Source of the DNA: Arachnopeziza araneosa
Taxonomy: Eukaryota; Ascomycota; Leotiomycetes; Helotiales; Arachnopezizaceae
Direction of reading: 5' to 3'
DNA: 64,000 nucleotides
Assembly (NCBI GenBank): GCA_003988855.1
Contig: QYAI01000046.1
Span: 1-64,000, forward strand
Part shown: one piece after another, positions 12,415 to 25,600 of the stretch
Layout of the letters: every line of letters begins with the position of its first letter
Position numbering within the stretch: position 1 is the stretch's first letter
Made by a program: the position numbers and the translations under genes
The notes under the pieces: generated by a model
The model's input: only the letters and a program-made list of their open reading frames with translations
What the model was told of the DNA's origin: nothing
Databases searched by the model: none

Positions 12415-12750
12415 TTTATGAAGTGAGATACCACTACTGATGTTGTCAAGGCAGATACCCTTATAAAGCAGGAGAGTTGAGTTCACGTGCTCTATTAGCG
12501 ACAGCGAGCGCATCATGTACATAAATACTGAGCACTACCTCAGTTCTGTATGTCTTATATATCTTTAATACACTAAACTCAAGCCTAGGAAACTCATCGA
12601 CACCCTGCATTTCAAGATTGGTTTTAGAAAGAAAGTCATCTAGAATGAACGTCTGCCATAACGGGGGAAGATATGTCCTTCCTCAGCTCAATAATAGGAT
12701 CAAATCATAAATTGAGTAAAACACGCCGTGACGATCTAAAAATTCAGCAT
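12415..12750. other. Convergent 3' intergenic region
   Basis: This 336-bp spacer separates two converging stop codons and is probably shared 3' UTR. It is AT-rich around 12540-12580. I see no gene. Confidence 0.4.
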
Positions 12751-15494
12751 CTATTTATATCTCCAAGCCAAAGCCTCCTCCCTCCACCACCCCATCGCTG
12801 CAACCGTCGCTCCAGGACCAGCAACCACGGTTCCTACAGCCATATACGTAATCAAAGTTCCCCAATTGATACGCACCTTATTTTCTTGCTTCAAGTCCCA
12901 AAAGACTAGTATAATCCACCAGTAGGCCGCTGCAAAAGCGAACACCTCATCATACCTCAATAGGAAATCCATTCCTTGTACGAAACTGGTGATCTCTATT
13001 CCGGGATTGCTCAGATCCATAAAGAAGAGTTGTACTAGAGGGACCGGAGTTACTGTGCGGACGTAGATGAATATGCCAGCTGAGAGAAGGTAACAAAAGA
13101 GGTAAACAGCTCTCAGATACGGTAGGTCTGCTTTCGGACTCCGGGATTTGTCGGTGAATGTCGTATCCCTGACAAAGCCGGCGAAGAGAGAATGAAATCC
13201 GACGACCCAGAAGGGAAAGAGTTGCCAGATGAAATTCCATCCTTGTAGATTATAAATGGAGGAGGTAGGCCAGTAAGATCTAGCTGTGGGAATGACATAA
13301 CCTAGAATCAGGGCTGGAAGGAGTGTTTTAGCGTAGTTTGTTTGGGTGAGGCGGTTGTCTAGACTGCGAAATTTGCTAGGTGGAAGAAGGATGGCATGTA
13401 AGAGGAAGTATATCGGGGAGATGACGCCAATTCCGAAGTGTTGTGCTAGGAGGAGGAAAGGGAAAGGTCTGTGATCTGTGTCAGAAGGAAAAATGGAGTC
13501 AGACTGAGTGGAACTTACAATCGAATTGGTGTTAGGACGTTTCCACGGCGGCAAGACTCAATAAGCATGATGGCCACGAGAGGCGTAAGGTCTGTGATGA
13601 AGGTTACCGCTTGGAGGCGGTTAGGGGCGTAGGCATTGATCTTTTGGCCGAATGAGCGAGCGAACGTAATATCTGTTTGACATTAAAAGACTGTTAGAAG
13701 ATGCAGTTGAGAGAGACTCACTCTTATCCAACCCAACAAGGCTTGGTGTAAAACAAAACACGTAATTCTGTACAAACCCATCAAGCCACATTATTCCCGT
13801 GTAACTATCTCTAAGCGGCACAACTCTGTCTCCATCGATAAACCCACCTTGCTCTACTACCTCTCCGCCGTGCCTCAGCATCTTCACCACCGCATTCTCC
13901 CTAATACACCACCAAGCCAGGGCGCCGATTATTAACAGCGGCAGTGCTCTCATAAATCTCCACCAAACACTTTCCTCATTCTCAATTCCCCAATTCTTGT
14001 TGAAACCAAACAATCTCCCTTTTGACCTCTCCGGTTCGGGTAAAAAGTCCAACCCGATCCCCCCACACACACCGTCTAAGAACCGATCTACCAAGAAATC
14101 TCCGGAATTCGGAAGGAAATATCTAGCTATTAGTTCATCTTTCCAGGTAGCCAGGGACTCGACACGGGTGAAATCATTCGCTTCTTTGGAAATGAGTCTG
14201 CTTCGAAGCTTCCTCGAATCATGAAACTTCTTCAAAGCCGTTTTGACATCTTGGAAAGAGACTTTCTCTTTCTTGTTGCGGATGAGAGAATTAAGGGCAT
14301 TAGCAAGTGCAACAGCACTCTCCATAGCGGCATTACCACCTTGTCCAGCGTTAGGTGTAACCTTATGGATGGAATCACCGATACAGACGAAACGGCCCCA
14401 AGTCCAGTGTTCGTTTTGTGATTCTTCCGTGGCTGTCATGCCGAATATTTTCCGATGTTGCCAAATTTCGTCGAACTTGACTGTGTCAGTAATGAGGCAA
14501 TCTGCAAATTCCGTGGCGCATTTTTCCGCGTCAGCATTAGAGAAGCGTGGGATATTGGGTGCGTAGTATGTCTTTTCGAGTTTTATGAAGCCGAAGAAGT
14601 ATGTGGTGTTTATGCCGCCAATTATAAGGAACGAGGACCCTTTGAAGTATGAACGGGTAATACCTCCTTCTTCAATTCCAGTAATGGCGTCAGCGATACC
14701 ATAGAGGAGTGAGTATTCAGTTAATAGACCTAGCTCCATTTAGCATCTGAGGGTCCATCATGAGATGAGACACTTACTCTTCCTATCATTCTCCATTAAT
14801 TCTTTCCCTCCAGCCTCATCAGCATACTTTCTCATCTCCTCCCTCACACTACTATGAACTCCATCCGCACCCACAACTAAATCTCCACGGTATACTTTCC
14901 CATTCTCACAATGGACTACAACACCCTTCTCATCGTGCTCTATTCTCATCACCCTCTGATCAGTCAACACCTTCCCCTTCTCTTCAATCTTCTCATACAA
15001 GCTCTCCAAAAACTCCTTCCTCTGAACAAAACAACCCTTGTACCCCATCCTCGCTTCAACCAACTCATCTATCTTGACTTGATGCAACCTCCTTCCATTA
15101 TCAATCCACGTGGTATCCGTTGTAAACTCGGCAGACTTTGAGATCAAGTCATCCCACACGCCGAGCTGATCTAGGATACGTGCACCGTGGGCGAGGATCC
15201 CAAGGCTGGCGCCGACTGCAACATCGAGTCAGCACTTTGAGCAAGATGAAGTTGGAAGGAAACTCCAAAGCTTCAGAACCATTTCCAGAGCAGGTGGAGA
15301 GAGGAGACGTGCCAGTTCGCGTAGAGGAAAGAGTAGATCAAAATGGAGATAAAATTACCTTGAGGAGTGATATTGGAGCGTGCTTCGAGAAGGAGATAGT
15401 CAATATTGGCGGACTGAAGAGACAGAGCGAGGGTCAGCCCTGCGACGCCACCACCTACAATGAGGACGGTGAAACGGGGTTGAGCGGTAGCCAT
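12751..15494 (-). CDS. FAD-dependent monooxygenase fused to a polytopic membrane domain
   Basis: Five exons, 817 aa; introns 15216-15358, 14730-14777, 13673-13721 and 13469-13518, all GT-AG and frame-preserving. The N-terminal 430 residues form a class A flavoprotein monooxygenase: GGGVAG dinucleotide-binding loop at residues 14-19, an LLLEA strand end, the [10 protein letters not shown] (DG) motif, and the [16 protein letters not shown] (GD) motif near residue 310. This resembles the PaxM/FAD_binding_3 group that epoxidises or hydroxylates terpenoid and aromatic substrates. From about residue 450 a hydrophobic stretch starts, followed by roughly seven further candidate membrane segments to the C-terminus, including [10 protein letters not shown]. 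The membrane half recalls small integral-membrane terpene cyclases (Pyr4/PaxB type) in size, but I cannot establish homology. No polyketide synthase or prenyltransferase lies in the window. The flavoprotein part is near certain; the cyclase idea is speculative. Confidence 0.85.
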
Positions 15495-16585
15495 TGTCTG
15501 GGCTAGATGCGATGAGGAAGAAACTCTCAATCTGAGAAGAAAGCACGTCTTGTTGCTTCAGCAGAAAATTGACAAGAACCGGACGGCGGAAAAAGGAGAA
15601 GGCTTGAGAGAGAGGAAGGACCAGAAGTCTTGAGGTTGTGTACTGTACTCATACTTCGTACTTCCCTCCGTATACGCTGCTGTAGGACAGGGAAGGACGG
15701 GACCGTCACCCCTGGGGTTTAAGTGCTCACCTACCTGCGCACGCGAGACGGACCAGAGCAGGATAAGCCGCTCTCTTTGCCCAACCATCGGCCGCGCTTC
15801 GCACACTTTCTACCACTTGCATATCTCCGATGGGGGGCGGCCGACGCAGGTACGTACATTGATTTCAGCCTCCTTGAATATCGGAACATGTTAGAATCCC
15901 ATCACAAGCGTCATGCATTCCACAGCTGATCTAGAGTCACAGCGGCAGTTTGCGAAGGCAAGATTTTGGATAGCGTTTGGGCACTTAAAGCAGATTGGAA
16001 CCGTGTTCTATGGCTTTTGATTTCAGAGCAGATGATATCCAGCCCCAAGGACACAATCAAAGAGTCAGGTAACCAAAGTCTTGAAATCTTTACATATCTA
16101 CACCGTGTCCATACCGTCCAATTTCGGTTCTGTGCTCTCCATTGCTAGCCTATCGTCATCCGCCATCCATATTCAGAATATAGTCCGTCTTGTACATTTC
16201 TCATGCTTTCCCAACCCCGCCCGCCACCTCCTGAAAAGTGAAAACAGTGTATTTTGACAAGCACTGGCCAAAAATTTGACAACAGAGCCACCAGGTCTTC
16301 CAAATCCCAGAAAACCTATCCCAGACCAAGTAAATCGCTTTGCGTGCGTGCTAATCGAAAGTGACAGGGAAAGACAACGAAACAAAAGGAAAAGAAGGGG
16401 TATGTCCTAATGCTAGCCGCTAAAAACTTCCATCAAATTATGGTACAGAGAATCGTGAATAATATGCGCATATATAAGGCATCTCGTCGTTACGTATAAC
16501 AGTATTCCTTTTTTTTTGTATGCGCCATAAGAAGGGGTATAAAAAGTCGATAAAGATGATCAAGATCAATAGAGTCGCAGAGCTT
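15495..16585. other. Intergenic region between the monooxygenase and scaffold genes
   Basis: This 1.09-kb stretch contains the upstream region of the monooxygenase gene and the 3' UTR of the scaffold gene; both genes lie on the minus strand. Short frames here have no domain. A T-run lies near 16508. I see no repeats or RNA genes. Confidence 0.4.
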
Positions 16586-19500
16586 CTAGCTTTCCTCCAT
16601 GATGCCGCCCTCTCCACCACCTTCCTCTCTCCATTCTCTACTTCGCTCGGTAAGTCGCCTCACACCGGTAACGCGGTTAGCCCAAAGGCTTTCTACGGCG
16701 GTTCGAAATGTGTAGCCTCGCTGGCTGCTGATGACCCCTATGGCTTGGAGGACCGCTTTTCGGCTATCTCGCCCAAAAACGGCTGGGTGGCTGATCCATT
16801 CTAAACTAGCTTCTAGCTCAGCATCAAGTGCGGCTACTGTAGTGGCGTCAATGCCAGGTGCTGTGTTCATCGAGAGCGCATCATTTGATCGATGGCGTGG
16901 CATTCCGTTACTGTGTTGAGACCCGGTTGTGTGAGCTGATGTCGGTGACGGTGTTCGCCGACGATCAGGTGTGGTTGCAGAAATTGGCGAGGTGCTGTCT
17001 CCATTTGTGTGGTTGGTAGATTTAGGTGTGGGTGGAATGGGCGGAAGTCCGCCTTTACCTAGACCTTTGAGAATCGAGCGAGTCTCGTTGAGGAGGTGCT
17101 GTGCTCGATCGTGCTGGCCGCGAGACACGAGAGTGAGAGCTCGGGTAAGCATGTCGGATGTGAGAAGCTCCATTCTTCGTTGAACAACACTTGGATGGGG
17201 TGGGATTGGAGGAGTGTTGGGCCACATGGAATTCTTCTTCTGTTGGCTTGTGGACGTTGGTAGCATAGTGATGGCTAATAGTGAGGGCCGAGGAAGGTGA
17301 GTAACGGTGCCATCGCGAAGAATATCACCCCAGGTAAGATCAGCTTGGATGAGAGGGACTTCTTCGATCGAGACCGTGCGTTCATCGTCCTTATCTAGAG
17401 GACCACCAAGAGCTTCGAGTCCAGAAACAATGGATTCCCAAGGGTCCTGGGGAAGTTGTTCTTGCGATGCGCTATCTGGGGCTATTACGAGCTGGACAAG
17501 AATATCTCTCTTGTCGCCGAATCTGAGATCTCCTAAAGAAGCTTCCGCATCTTTGCCTGTTGCTCGCTTCGTAATCTGCAGTGCGCCGCTGATTTTCACA
17601 AACTTTGCTGGAGAGCCTTCTGGAAGTCGAAGCTTAAGCTTAACATTTTGATGTGACATTGTCTGCAGCGCGCCGAGGCAACCTGCGAGACATTCTCGCA
17701 ACATCATCCAATCCTTCACATAGGTATAAGAGGCCTTAGTCCGAGTCGATAACTCGATCATAGTGTCAGGCTTGTGTGTCATACCGAGACCAAAAGAATG
17801 AATGGCAATCTTAGCTGCCTCCGCTCTTGAAACTACAAAGTCGACGCTCTCAGTGTCAGAAGTTGAAGAATCACTGATCAGAAGGATGCTTGCAATAGGG
17901 TTATTCGACTTGCGCTGCATCAGAAGATCCATAGCAACGTTTGCACCTTCAACCACATCTACTCGGTGACTCTTTTGTCCAACTGGGCGGATGGACGCAA
18001 GGATGCTTGACCATCCATTCCATGTTTTCGTAGTCATTCCAACCAGAGGCGCGGCGCCTCCGCTCGAGCCAAAAGTAACCAAGCCCATACGATCGCGATC
18101 ACCGAGGTTTTGAACCATGAATTTGAGGGCATCGCGGACAAGACTGATCTTGACACCTTGCATAGAAGATGAGATGGGTATGACTACTACAATGTCTACC
18201 GGAACATGCACCGCAGCCGGGAGTTGTGATGTCTTTGAAGCGGTATACTCTGTTGGAGCGGTTGTCGCGGATCTTTGGCCGTATGAAGATGAGTTCACGG
18301 ACGATACGCGCTTTGGTCCACTGACTCGCTGCCAATCTTCTTCATCAGTCTCTGAGAGGTCGTAGTCGGGACTGCGCAGGGGTGATCCTTCAACAGCGTT
18401 GAGGTCAAGGAGGGCTTGTTGCCATAGTTTCAACTGATTTCGGTTCTCGAATCTGAGATGAAACGACGGAAGTTCAACAACAGACAAACTGAGTGTCAAA
18501 ATGTTTTCTTCTGTCGGTCGAAGATTAGAAGCGGTGATTTTTTCCGTTTGGCCCAATGAAGCTTTGCTACCGGTCTCCGCAACATCATTTAAGTGTTTCT
18601 TGATCAGGATGGATCCTTTCAGTGTGCATCTCGTCGTTTTCCGTCCCGGACTCGCATCATCCCATTGTTGTGGGACATTGACTTTCTTTTCTTTCACACA
18701 GATAAGCATTTCGGCAAAAAGAAAACATTCCAGCTCTTGCCACGATACTTTATCTTTTCCAACTTTGATTGTGCCGTACAATCGAAGCTTGCCAAATCTA
18801 CCAATACATCAGTCAAGTGTCAAGAGATCTAACGAATGGTTAAAACCTACCTGTTGAAATCCAGACCATGCCAATTCTCCACTCTCATGCGCAGGTTTTC
18901 CGTAATCTCTTCCAATACTTCTGGTGATTCATAAGGATAAAAACGCGGCGCGCTCTGCGCAGGAGAAGGCGGCCTCGCATATGTGTCTTCTGGTCTCACA
19001 ATTGGCACCGGAGGAGCGCTTCGGATATCATCCGGATCTGGTCGCCACTTGTTGTCAGGAACCTCGATAGTTACCAAGCAAGTTAAAGTTTGTTGTTGGC
19101 GAGAGCGATTCAGAGTTGGAAATTCGGATCGCACGCTGACGGAAGGAGGAGGTATTGGATTACGTGTAACACTTGCTCTTGGGCTCGTCAAGCTCGTTTC
19201 CATAGCTTGGACATCATAGTCGTGGCGTCTTTGAGGCCCGCTGACTGATGTTTCTGGGTATCCCACCGAGGATGGTGGACCAGTGACCTCGGAATTATTT
19301 CGACTATGGGAATTCCTCGTTTGCCCTGTAAATCTACCTGCCCTTTCTCTGCTGTCCCGACTATCTCTACTGCTTCCATTGTTGGATTCTCGGTCTCTGC
19401 TGACATCTCGAGCTGGTGCTCTCATGCCTGACTCTTGACTTTGAGGACGGACTGTCTGGTTATCCCAAGCAGTTGGTGTTGGTGTCTGGTTTGACCTTGT

Positions 19501-20291
19501 TGACTGATCGCTGGCAGAAACTGATCGCACGATACTGCTTAATTTTTCTAAATTGACGATATCAGCATCGGAATAGGGGAAACCCCCATAGTGCATCTTA
19601 CCAATGTCCAAAACATTACCACCTCGGCTTGTATCCAGACCCAATGGAGCGTTGCATGTCGGGCAATATTGTGACTCAAATTCCTTGATGTATTCGTAGA
19701 AGCATGCCTCGTGAGAGACATGAGAACACGAGAATTGAAGAATCCTTTCGCCTCGCAGAGTGTGTTCCAATGGCTCTTCACATACCGCGCACTCACTCCC
19801 AACGAACGTCCGTTCCCGCCTTGTGCGACTCCTATCTGTGTCGAGCATTCCTGCCATCCCTCCACCAGTTCGGTTACGCAGTTCGAGTGACGACTTCTTC
19901 TGCTCCCTAGCTTCTGTTGAGAACGTCACGCTACTGGAAGCTCCACGACTCGAATCAAGGAAGGTTTTCGTTGCTATAGGGAAAGGTTTAGGTCAGTGGT
20001 GGTTGAAAGAAGTCTGGGGTTCGATGACCAGCCAGATATATGAAGAACAAAATGGAAAGGGCATAGACTCAGCGTACTTCTTTTAGGGAGGGATTCTGCA
20101 ACGCGTGCTCCTCCAGGTTCTCCCTTACCCTTGTGATTCTCTCGCCTCCTGGGTCTTTTATCCGAATCGTCGAGTAGTCCAAGCTCATACAACGCCGAAA
20201 CCTCGTCCTTTGATCTGGGGTTGGAGTTGGTATGCTTGTCGTTGTCTTGATCACGATTGGAAGGGTTGCGCCTAAAGAAGTTTCTCGACAT
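16586..20291 (-). CDS. FAR1/Ste5-like MAPK pathway scaffold (RING-PH-VWA)
   Basis: Three exons, 1182 aa; introns 19974-20077 and 18798-18850. Domains in order: a short basic N-terminus starting MSRNFFRR (first ATG in frame); a RING-H2-like finger from about residue 133 (CAVCEEP, then FSCSHVSHEACF, then YCPTC); a long Ser/Arg/Pro-rich disordered region; a PH-like domain (about 446-565) beginning FGKLRLYGTIKVGK and ending in a helix with LKLWQQALLDL; and a VWA domain from about 647 (DIVVVIPISSSMQG). A C-terminal helical/disordered tail follows. RING-H2, PH and VWA in this order is the architecture of yeast Far1 and Ste5, whose filamentous counterparts scaffold the pheromone-response MAPK cascade and bind G-beta. 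The usual metal-site Asp of the VWA DxSxS motif is replaced by Pro, as fits a binding rather than adhesion role. The upstream region is unusually long. Confidence 0.85.
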
Positions 20292-21972
20292 GTAAGAAGA
20301 TGTGGCAGCTGCTCCGGCCCACTGCAAAATCAATACGGTATGATATAGGGTGTCTCTGCCGCGGTGGGGTCGTTGAACGGTCCTACAGAGACTATGATCT
20401 GTCGACCACTTCCGATTCTCCTGGATGCTCTGCTGACTTGTTTCAAGAGGGTGATTCAGCAATGCTGTCCAACGGTTGTGCCCGCAGCAATGGTCTGTCG
20501 CTGGGATGGAGGGCTGTTTGTTTCTTAAGTCGAGCACACGGCCTCTCCAAGCATACGGACGGGGGTCAGCCTGATTCTTTGCAGATGCCGGACACCACCC
20601 TGCCTTTAGAAGACAAGAACCCGAAGGAAGAATCGGGACGATCTGCGCCAACCTGAGCTGAGCGAGGATGCAGGCTTTGGCCCAGAGGAGTCGAGAGAGG
20701 GATGGCGGCGCCGCACAGTCTTTACTTTGCCGGGGGAGAATGTGACTGGGATTCTTTTTAGCAGGCTGTCCCGATTTGCAAGTTCATGATACCTCGTCCA
20801 ACAAGTGGCAATTCTCAATCTGGCAGCGCGCGCGGTCGTCGGGATGCCTAGTTAATGATCTTGGGATATGGAGGCAATGGAAGGCAAGACAAGAAGCAGA
20901 GATTTGAGCGGAGCATGACAAAAAGAGGCGGGACCAGGAAGATGAGATGCACCACCACAGCCATGTCGTCTGCCCTGATCTCATGGGGGCTCGGGCAATG
21001 GACGGCAGCAAACTGCTCAATAGTGGTAACTGCCCTGTCGGCTGTGATTCGACGTGCAGCGCAAGCCAGCGCCGCAGTCATGTTCTCGCAGTGCTGGGAC
21101 TGCAAAGTTCCTCCACGAGATGCCTGATGGAGTGAGGTGCCCGTCTGCAGGCGTGGTGGACTAGAACTAGGGCTATAAAGGCACGTTCAGGGGCGAGCTG
21201 GCCTAGTCTTTTCTAGGAGATACTTTTTCTTCCATTTTTTCCTTCCGCGCTGGATGGTCAAGACCCCCAGAACGCCTTGTTCCAGCACTAAAGACGCCAT
21301 CGAGGACGGCGAAAGGCCCTGAGTCGCTGAAGAGGCGCGCCATGTGGAACGGCTGCTGCATCTGTGCCGGCGACCAATCTGCTGTAGAACAGCAGAGCCA
21401 CGAGGGGAGCCAGAAGCCTGTACCAAGTCGAGGACACTGGTCCCGTTTCGCTTCTATCATGATTGGTATGTTACGGCGAGCTATCAGCGCAGTGGGTTTG
21501 CTTTTAGCTGTATCTGGTGATAGTAGCGGATTCTTGCAGACTTGCAGCAGTCAAGGAAGGGAGATGTCCTAGAGGCCATGTTCCACCCAAACTGATCTCG
21601 TCAGATTAGAACTCCCAGAAGAGGAGCAAAGAAAACATTTGCGTTTCACCATCCGCTGATGTCGACATCATTGCGCCGCCTTGTACACATGCCAACCTGC
21701 CAAGATATCCTAACGGATGTTCTTCTCTTCGACCTCTCTTTCGTCTCATGTTTAGAATCAATGAATGGGACAGTGATGGCACTCCTGAATATCTGGGTGT
21801 GGGCTGTTTCTTTTGCAGCCCACAATTCTGCAGCACGGAGAGCCATATTGTAACTACGGCAGTATGGCCTCGAAAGGGCCAGCAAGGTATCTCCGTACTC
21901 CTTACCATCCAATCGCAGGAAACGGTGGCTTCAGCATTCCATTCCGGAACCCCTGCCAAAAAACCAAAATCA

Positions 21973-22662
21973 TCAAGACGAAAAGGATCTTGAGAAAGAT
22001 TCAGTAGCCATTTTTGGGGCCTTGAAAGGACCCAGACATGCCAGAGAGCGCTGCAGGGAACAATTGACAGTGCTCTTAGTCTGGACCCAGAATATCTCCA
22101 GCTTCGCTGTGATACTGTGATAGAAAGGATCGTGGCGTTCATTCGTCCAGTGAACCCGCCCGTTTCCAGGCGTGGCGACCCGGAAGACAGGGTCAAACGG
22201 CTTTTGATGGGAACCATGAGGATGATGAAATAAATCCCGAATCACAGACTCATGGAAACTGACTTCAGAAAGGAGAAGATGGGACTTTGCTAGGTCTTTC
22301 ACGGCATGATATCTAACCCATATGGCAACAAGTTCGTCAAGCCCTAAAACTTCGGGAAGTTGGCGAGCCGCCTCGACTCCTTTTCGGCAAGTAGGAAAAG
22401 CAACCCTTTTTCTCAACTCCTCCTGATCTGACCTCAGAGTTGACTGCTGATAAGTCTGTCGCTCCATAATGCTACAACAAGTCTTCTCAGTGGCGTTGCG
22501 GCACTTGAAAATCACAATCTGTGGGCAAGGCAACATGTCTCGACGACCACAGCAAAACAAATATATACCAGATAGACGAGACCGTTCTCCATTCGCTGCT
22601 GGCCATTTGTTTGATGCCACAACTCCGATGAAACTTTGACGAGGATTCGTCGCCGCCTGCAT
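21973..22662 (-). CDS. Doubtful orphan ORF of 229 codons
   Basis: This is the longest uninterrupted ATG-initiated frame inside the gene-poor region. It has no recognised domain or signal peptide. A segment with helical character (around RSDQEELRKRV to DELVAIWVRY) looks more protein-like than its surroundings, but the 3' half overlaps another long frame on the same strand, and no splice signals clearly extend it. A chance ORF is at least as likely as a real gene. Confidence 0.15.
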   Translation of the reverse strand: MQAATNPRQSFIGVVASNKWPAANGERSRLSGIYLFCCGRRDMLPCPQIVIFKCRNATEKTCCSIMERQTYQQSTLRSDQEELRKRVAFPTCRKGVEAARQLPEVLGLDELVAIWVRYHAVKDLAKSHLLLSEVSFHESVIRDLFHHPHGSHQKPFDPVFRVATPGNGRVHWTNERHDPFYHSITAKLEIFWVQTKSTVNCSLQRSLACLGPFKAPKMATESFSRSFSS

Positions 22663-25600
22663 CTTACTATTGCTGCATGTTCTTCCTTCAAATGGGACTT
22701 TAAGCCCTCACAACCTGGTGACGGTGCCGGCCCATACTCCGTAACATCCCTCCCGCAGTCCTAGCGGCAATGTTTCCGACTTCCTCTGTCCACTCAATAT
22801 GATCTGTTCTGCTCAGAGTCCATCGAGCACCGAGCTTAATGATAGACATATCGCCGCATAGAAGCACCTTCTGGAACAAGTTCGCCCAATATCAAAAGGC
22901 GATAGAGGCTGAAGACTTTCCCTTTGTTCTCTCGACTTCCTCTCTTGGCATTTGCCTCGCCCAAGGGAAACGCTCGCCTCCCACCTACCTGTGGCTTGCC
23001 CTTCCCTTTCCACAACTACCCCCATATTTTTGTTTCCGGGTCGACGTTTCCGAGAGGTTTCATTTCTTTGTTACAGATATTGATTCTGGACTTGACAAGG
23101 ACATCGCTGTCCCCGCAGACTAGGTCAGTTGATTGGCCTACAAGTGTTTGCTTTCCACACAGCGACAGGAAGAGCATTCCGATCACATCTCACTATCCGT
23201 CCCTGGTTCGAGTAGATAGCTTTCTTTACTGATACCTGTTGCGCCGTCTCACAATCATATGTTCAATGTGGCACAGCAATTCGAGAACCAAGAATCGGCA
23301 CGGCTCGACCCATCTCTGCAAATTGCCCTTAAAATAAACATTGCCAGGACTTCCTGTTATCCATGGGAGACCGGTACCTAGATCTGCTCGTCCTCTTCAG
23401 CTTCTTATGCAACATCGCATCCGAAAGCTATTTTTGCTCCTCATCAAACGGCATCGTCAGCAGCAGGCTTGCCCCTGCCCTGATCTCGCTCGCGATTCGT
23501 AAACCTTTCCCAAGTTTCCTCATCATTACCGCATCGGCTTTATCCAAAGTAACGATAATCAGCATCCAAGTCAGGTACGACAGCACGAATACTTGTTGCC
23601 TATCGTACCGCATTGAACGGCGGAGGAGGATTTCAATCACCTGCAGCGAACAAAAATGGAACATCGTGCTGGGGCGAGATGGTTGGCATCATTGCCCTCG
23701 TGGAATCTAGAAGAAACAAGGGTTGATCGGGATGATAGGGAGATTCTCTCAGATCTTTGCCTTCAATAGGCTGCCGTGAAGCTCTCGACTTCAGGACAAG
23801 CTTCTGGCGCTATCGCCTTCCACTTTGGGCAGGAGGCATTTCGTCTATCAATGCTTCTTGTGCCGTTCATTCTGCTCCAGTATCCCGAACTGGACATCAC
23901 GAGCCTCGGTGTGGTCTATTCTATTCAATAGTGAGACCTCCCTTTCCTCTCCCGAGTTGGAGAAGATTGACGTCGATTTCGCCATGCGGTGCCCTGGACT
24001 GATACCGTCGAGACACTCCAGGAGAAGAAGCCCGCCAATGGCAAATTAGCTGGCGCTTGGGTTGCGCAACTGCCACGTTTTTCTTGCAAACGTTATTTTA
24101 GCAGCGGCCGGATTCGAATCATCCATTGGATTGATTCTGCCTCTAGCTTCATCTTAATGATGCCCATATCGACGGTCTGGTTGACCATTGTCGATCCCCA
24201 CGCCGTCGCTTACCGAGAAAATCTCTTCCGATTTGGAGTCAACAACGTGGTACACTATGCTACGGCACAGAATCCCACTACGAATATATCAAGCGATCGC
24301 GAATTGTTTACACATTTATGAAACGCTCTTATTCTTGGAGTATTGGATCGACTAGACGCATGACCCCAGACTGCAACCCTTCTTCGAATCCTGACAACCA
24401 TCCTTCGCTCCAGTAAAAGCTGGACTTGCTTGAGCCACAGCTACGCCAGAGTTCGCGAGACTTCGGTACTTTGTCCTTTCGGCCCTGGGACTAGGCATCC
24501 GCTGTTTCGATGTTTCGGATCCAGTGAAATTCCAAGTCATCATGGCTTGACAGTGACAGATTGGTGACGAAGTAGACGCTACAGGGGAACGACCGAGTTA
24601 CTTTCCTTCGTTACCCTGTGCAAGGTCTACCCTTCCTACACTTACTGCAGTTCAAATTGCATGTTGCAAGATTCAGCGAAGCGCTCTGAGACCAAGGTAG
24701 GTTCGTGACGCTATCGAGCGGTGTCAAAGCGTAGCTTGAAGTTTCCTACTCTTCGTTCTCTGGGAAACTAAAATCGATGTTATATTGGTAGTGACGCTCT
24801 CACCCATCCAACTCGGTCCTAGTCCTCCACTTGAGCCGTTTAACGCTCCCGACATCGTATCCCGATGTCCCAAATCGGCCGCCTGATTCCCAATCACCGC
24901 AGTCCTGGGAATGTTCAACTCAATCCGGCAAGCTTGTCGTCGTCACTGCTCAATTTGTCTTGAAGAACAAAGGGTTGGTGTCCTTAGGGACCATCCTAGG
25001 CAGCATGAACAAGCCGTCCCGATAGTGCCTTGCCCGTCGTGATGGGATGAAGTCGAATGATCCTTCCCCGCCGATACTACGCACGACGCACGCCCGCTGG
25101 TCCGTCTTGACGTTGAGTTTGAAGATGGTTCGAGTTGCGATTGGATCGCGAGAGAGGTTCATCATTCATTCTTCCTTACGAGACATCTCCTCCGACTCTG
25201 GTAAGCCGAGGATTTGGCTGACCCCATGCGCCTCACCACCCGCTCTTACGAACGTCGAGCTCGTATATCACCAACGTTGGAAAATCATGCATTGTTGACA
25301 AGCTGATCAAGCTGTCAAGTGAGTGAGTTGAGCTCCTCACACCATTCGTACAATCCGTTCCAGTCAAGTGTCAAGATCTGTCATATTATTCCCAACCCTC
25401 TCATTATCACGAGTACCCCATCCTTTCGTCTCTCATCACCGCCTCATCTTGGTTTCAGACCCCGCTAGGTCCTTCCAAACGTTCTTGCCAATGGTCCAGT
25501 GAAGAAAGACAGGGGAGACTCATGATTCCCAAACAGGCGCGGTATTTCCGCCTCCCATTTTTCCTATTGGATCATTTTTTAAATCTTCAATCGAAGCCCA

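Noticed and set aside
20292..20651. N-terminal extension of the scaffold protein upstream of MSRNFF
   Set aside because: The frame stays open but has no ATG; only a TTG could start it, so it is more likely 5' leader.
24095..24125. Sequence resembling a tRNA T-arm (TTCGAATC)
   Set aside because: No matching acceptor stem, D-arm or anticodon arm can be placed at the right distance.
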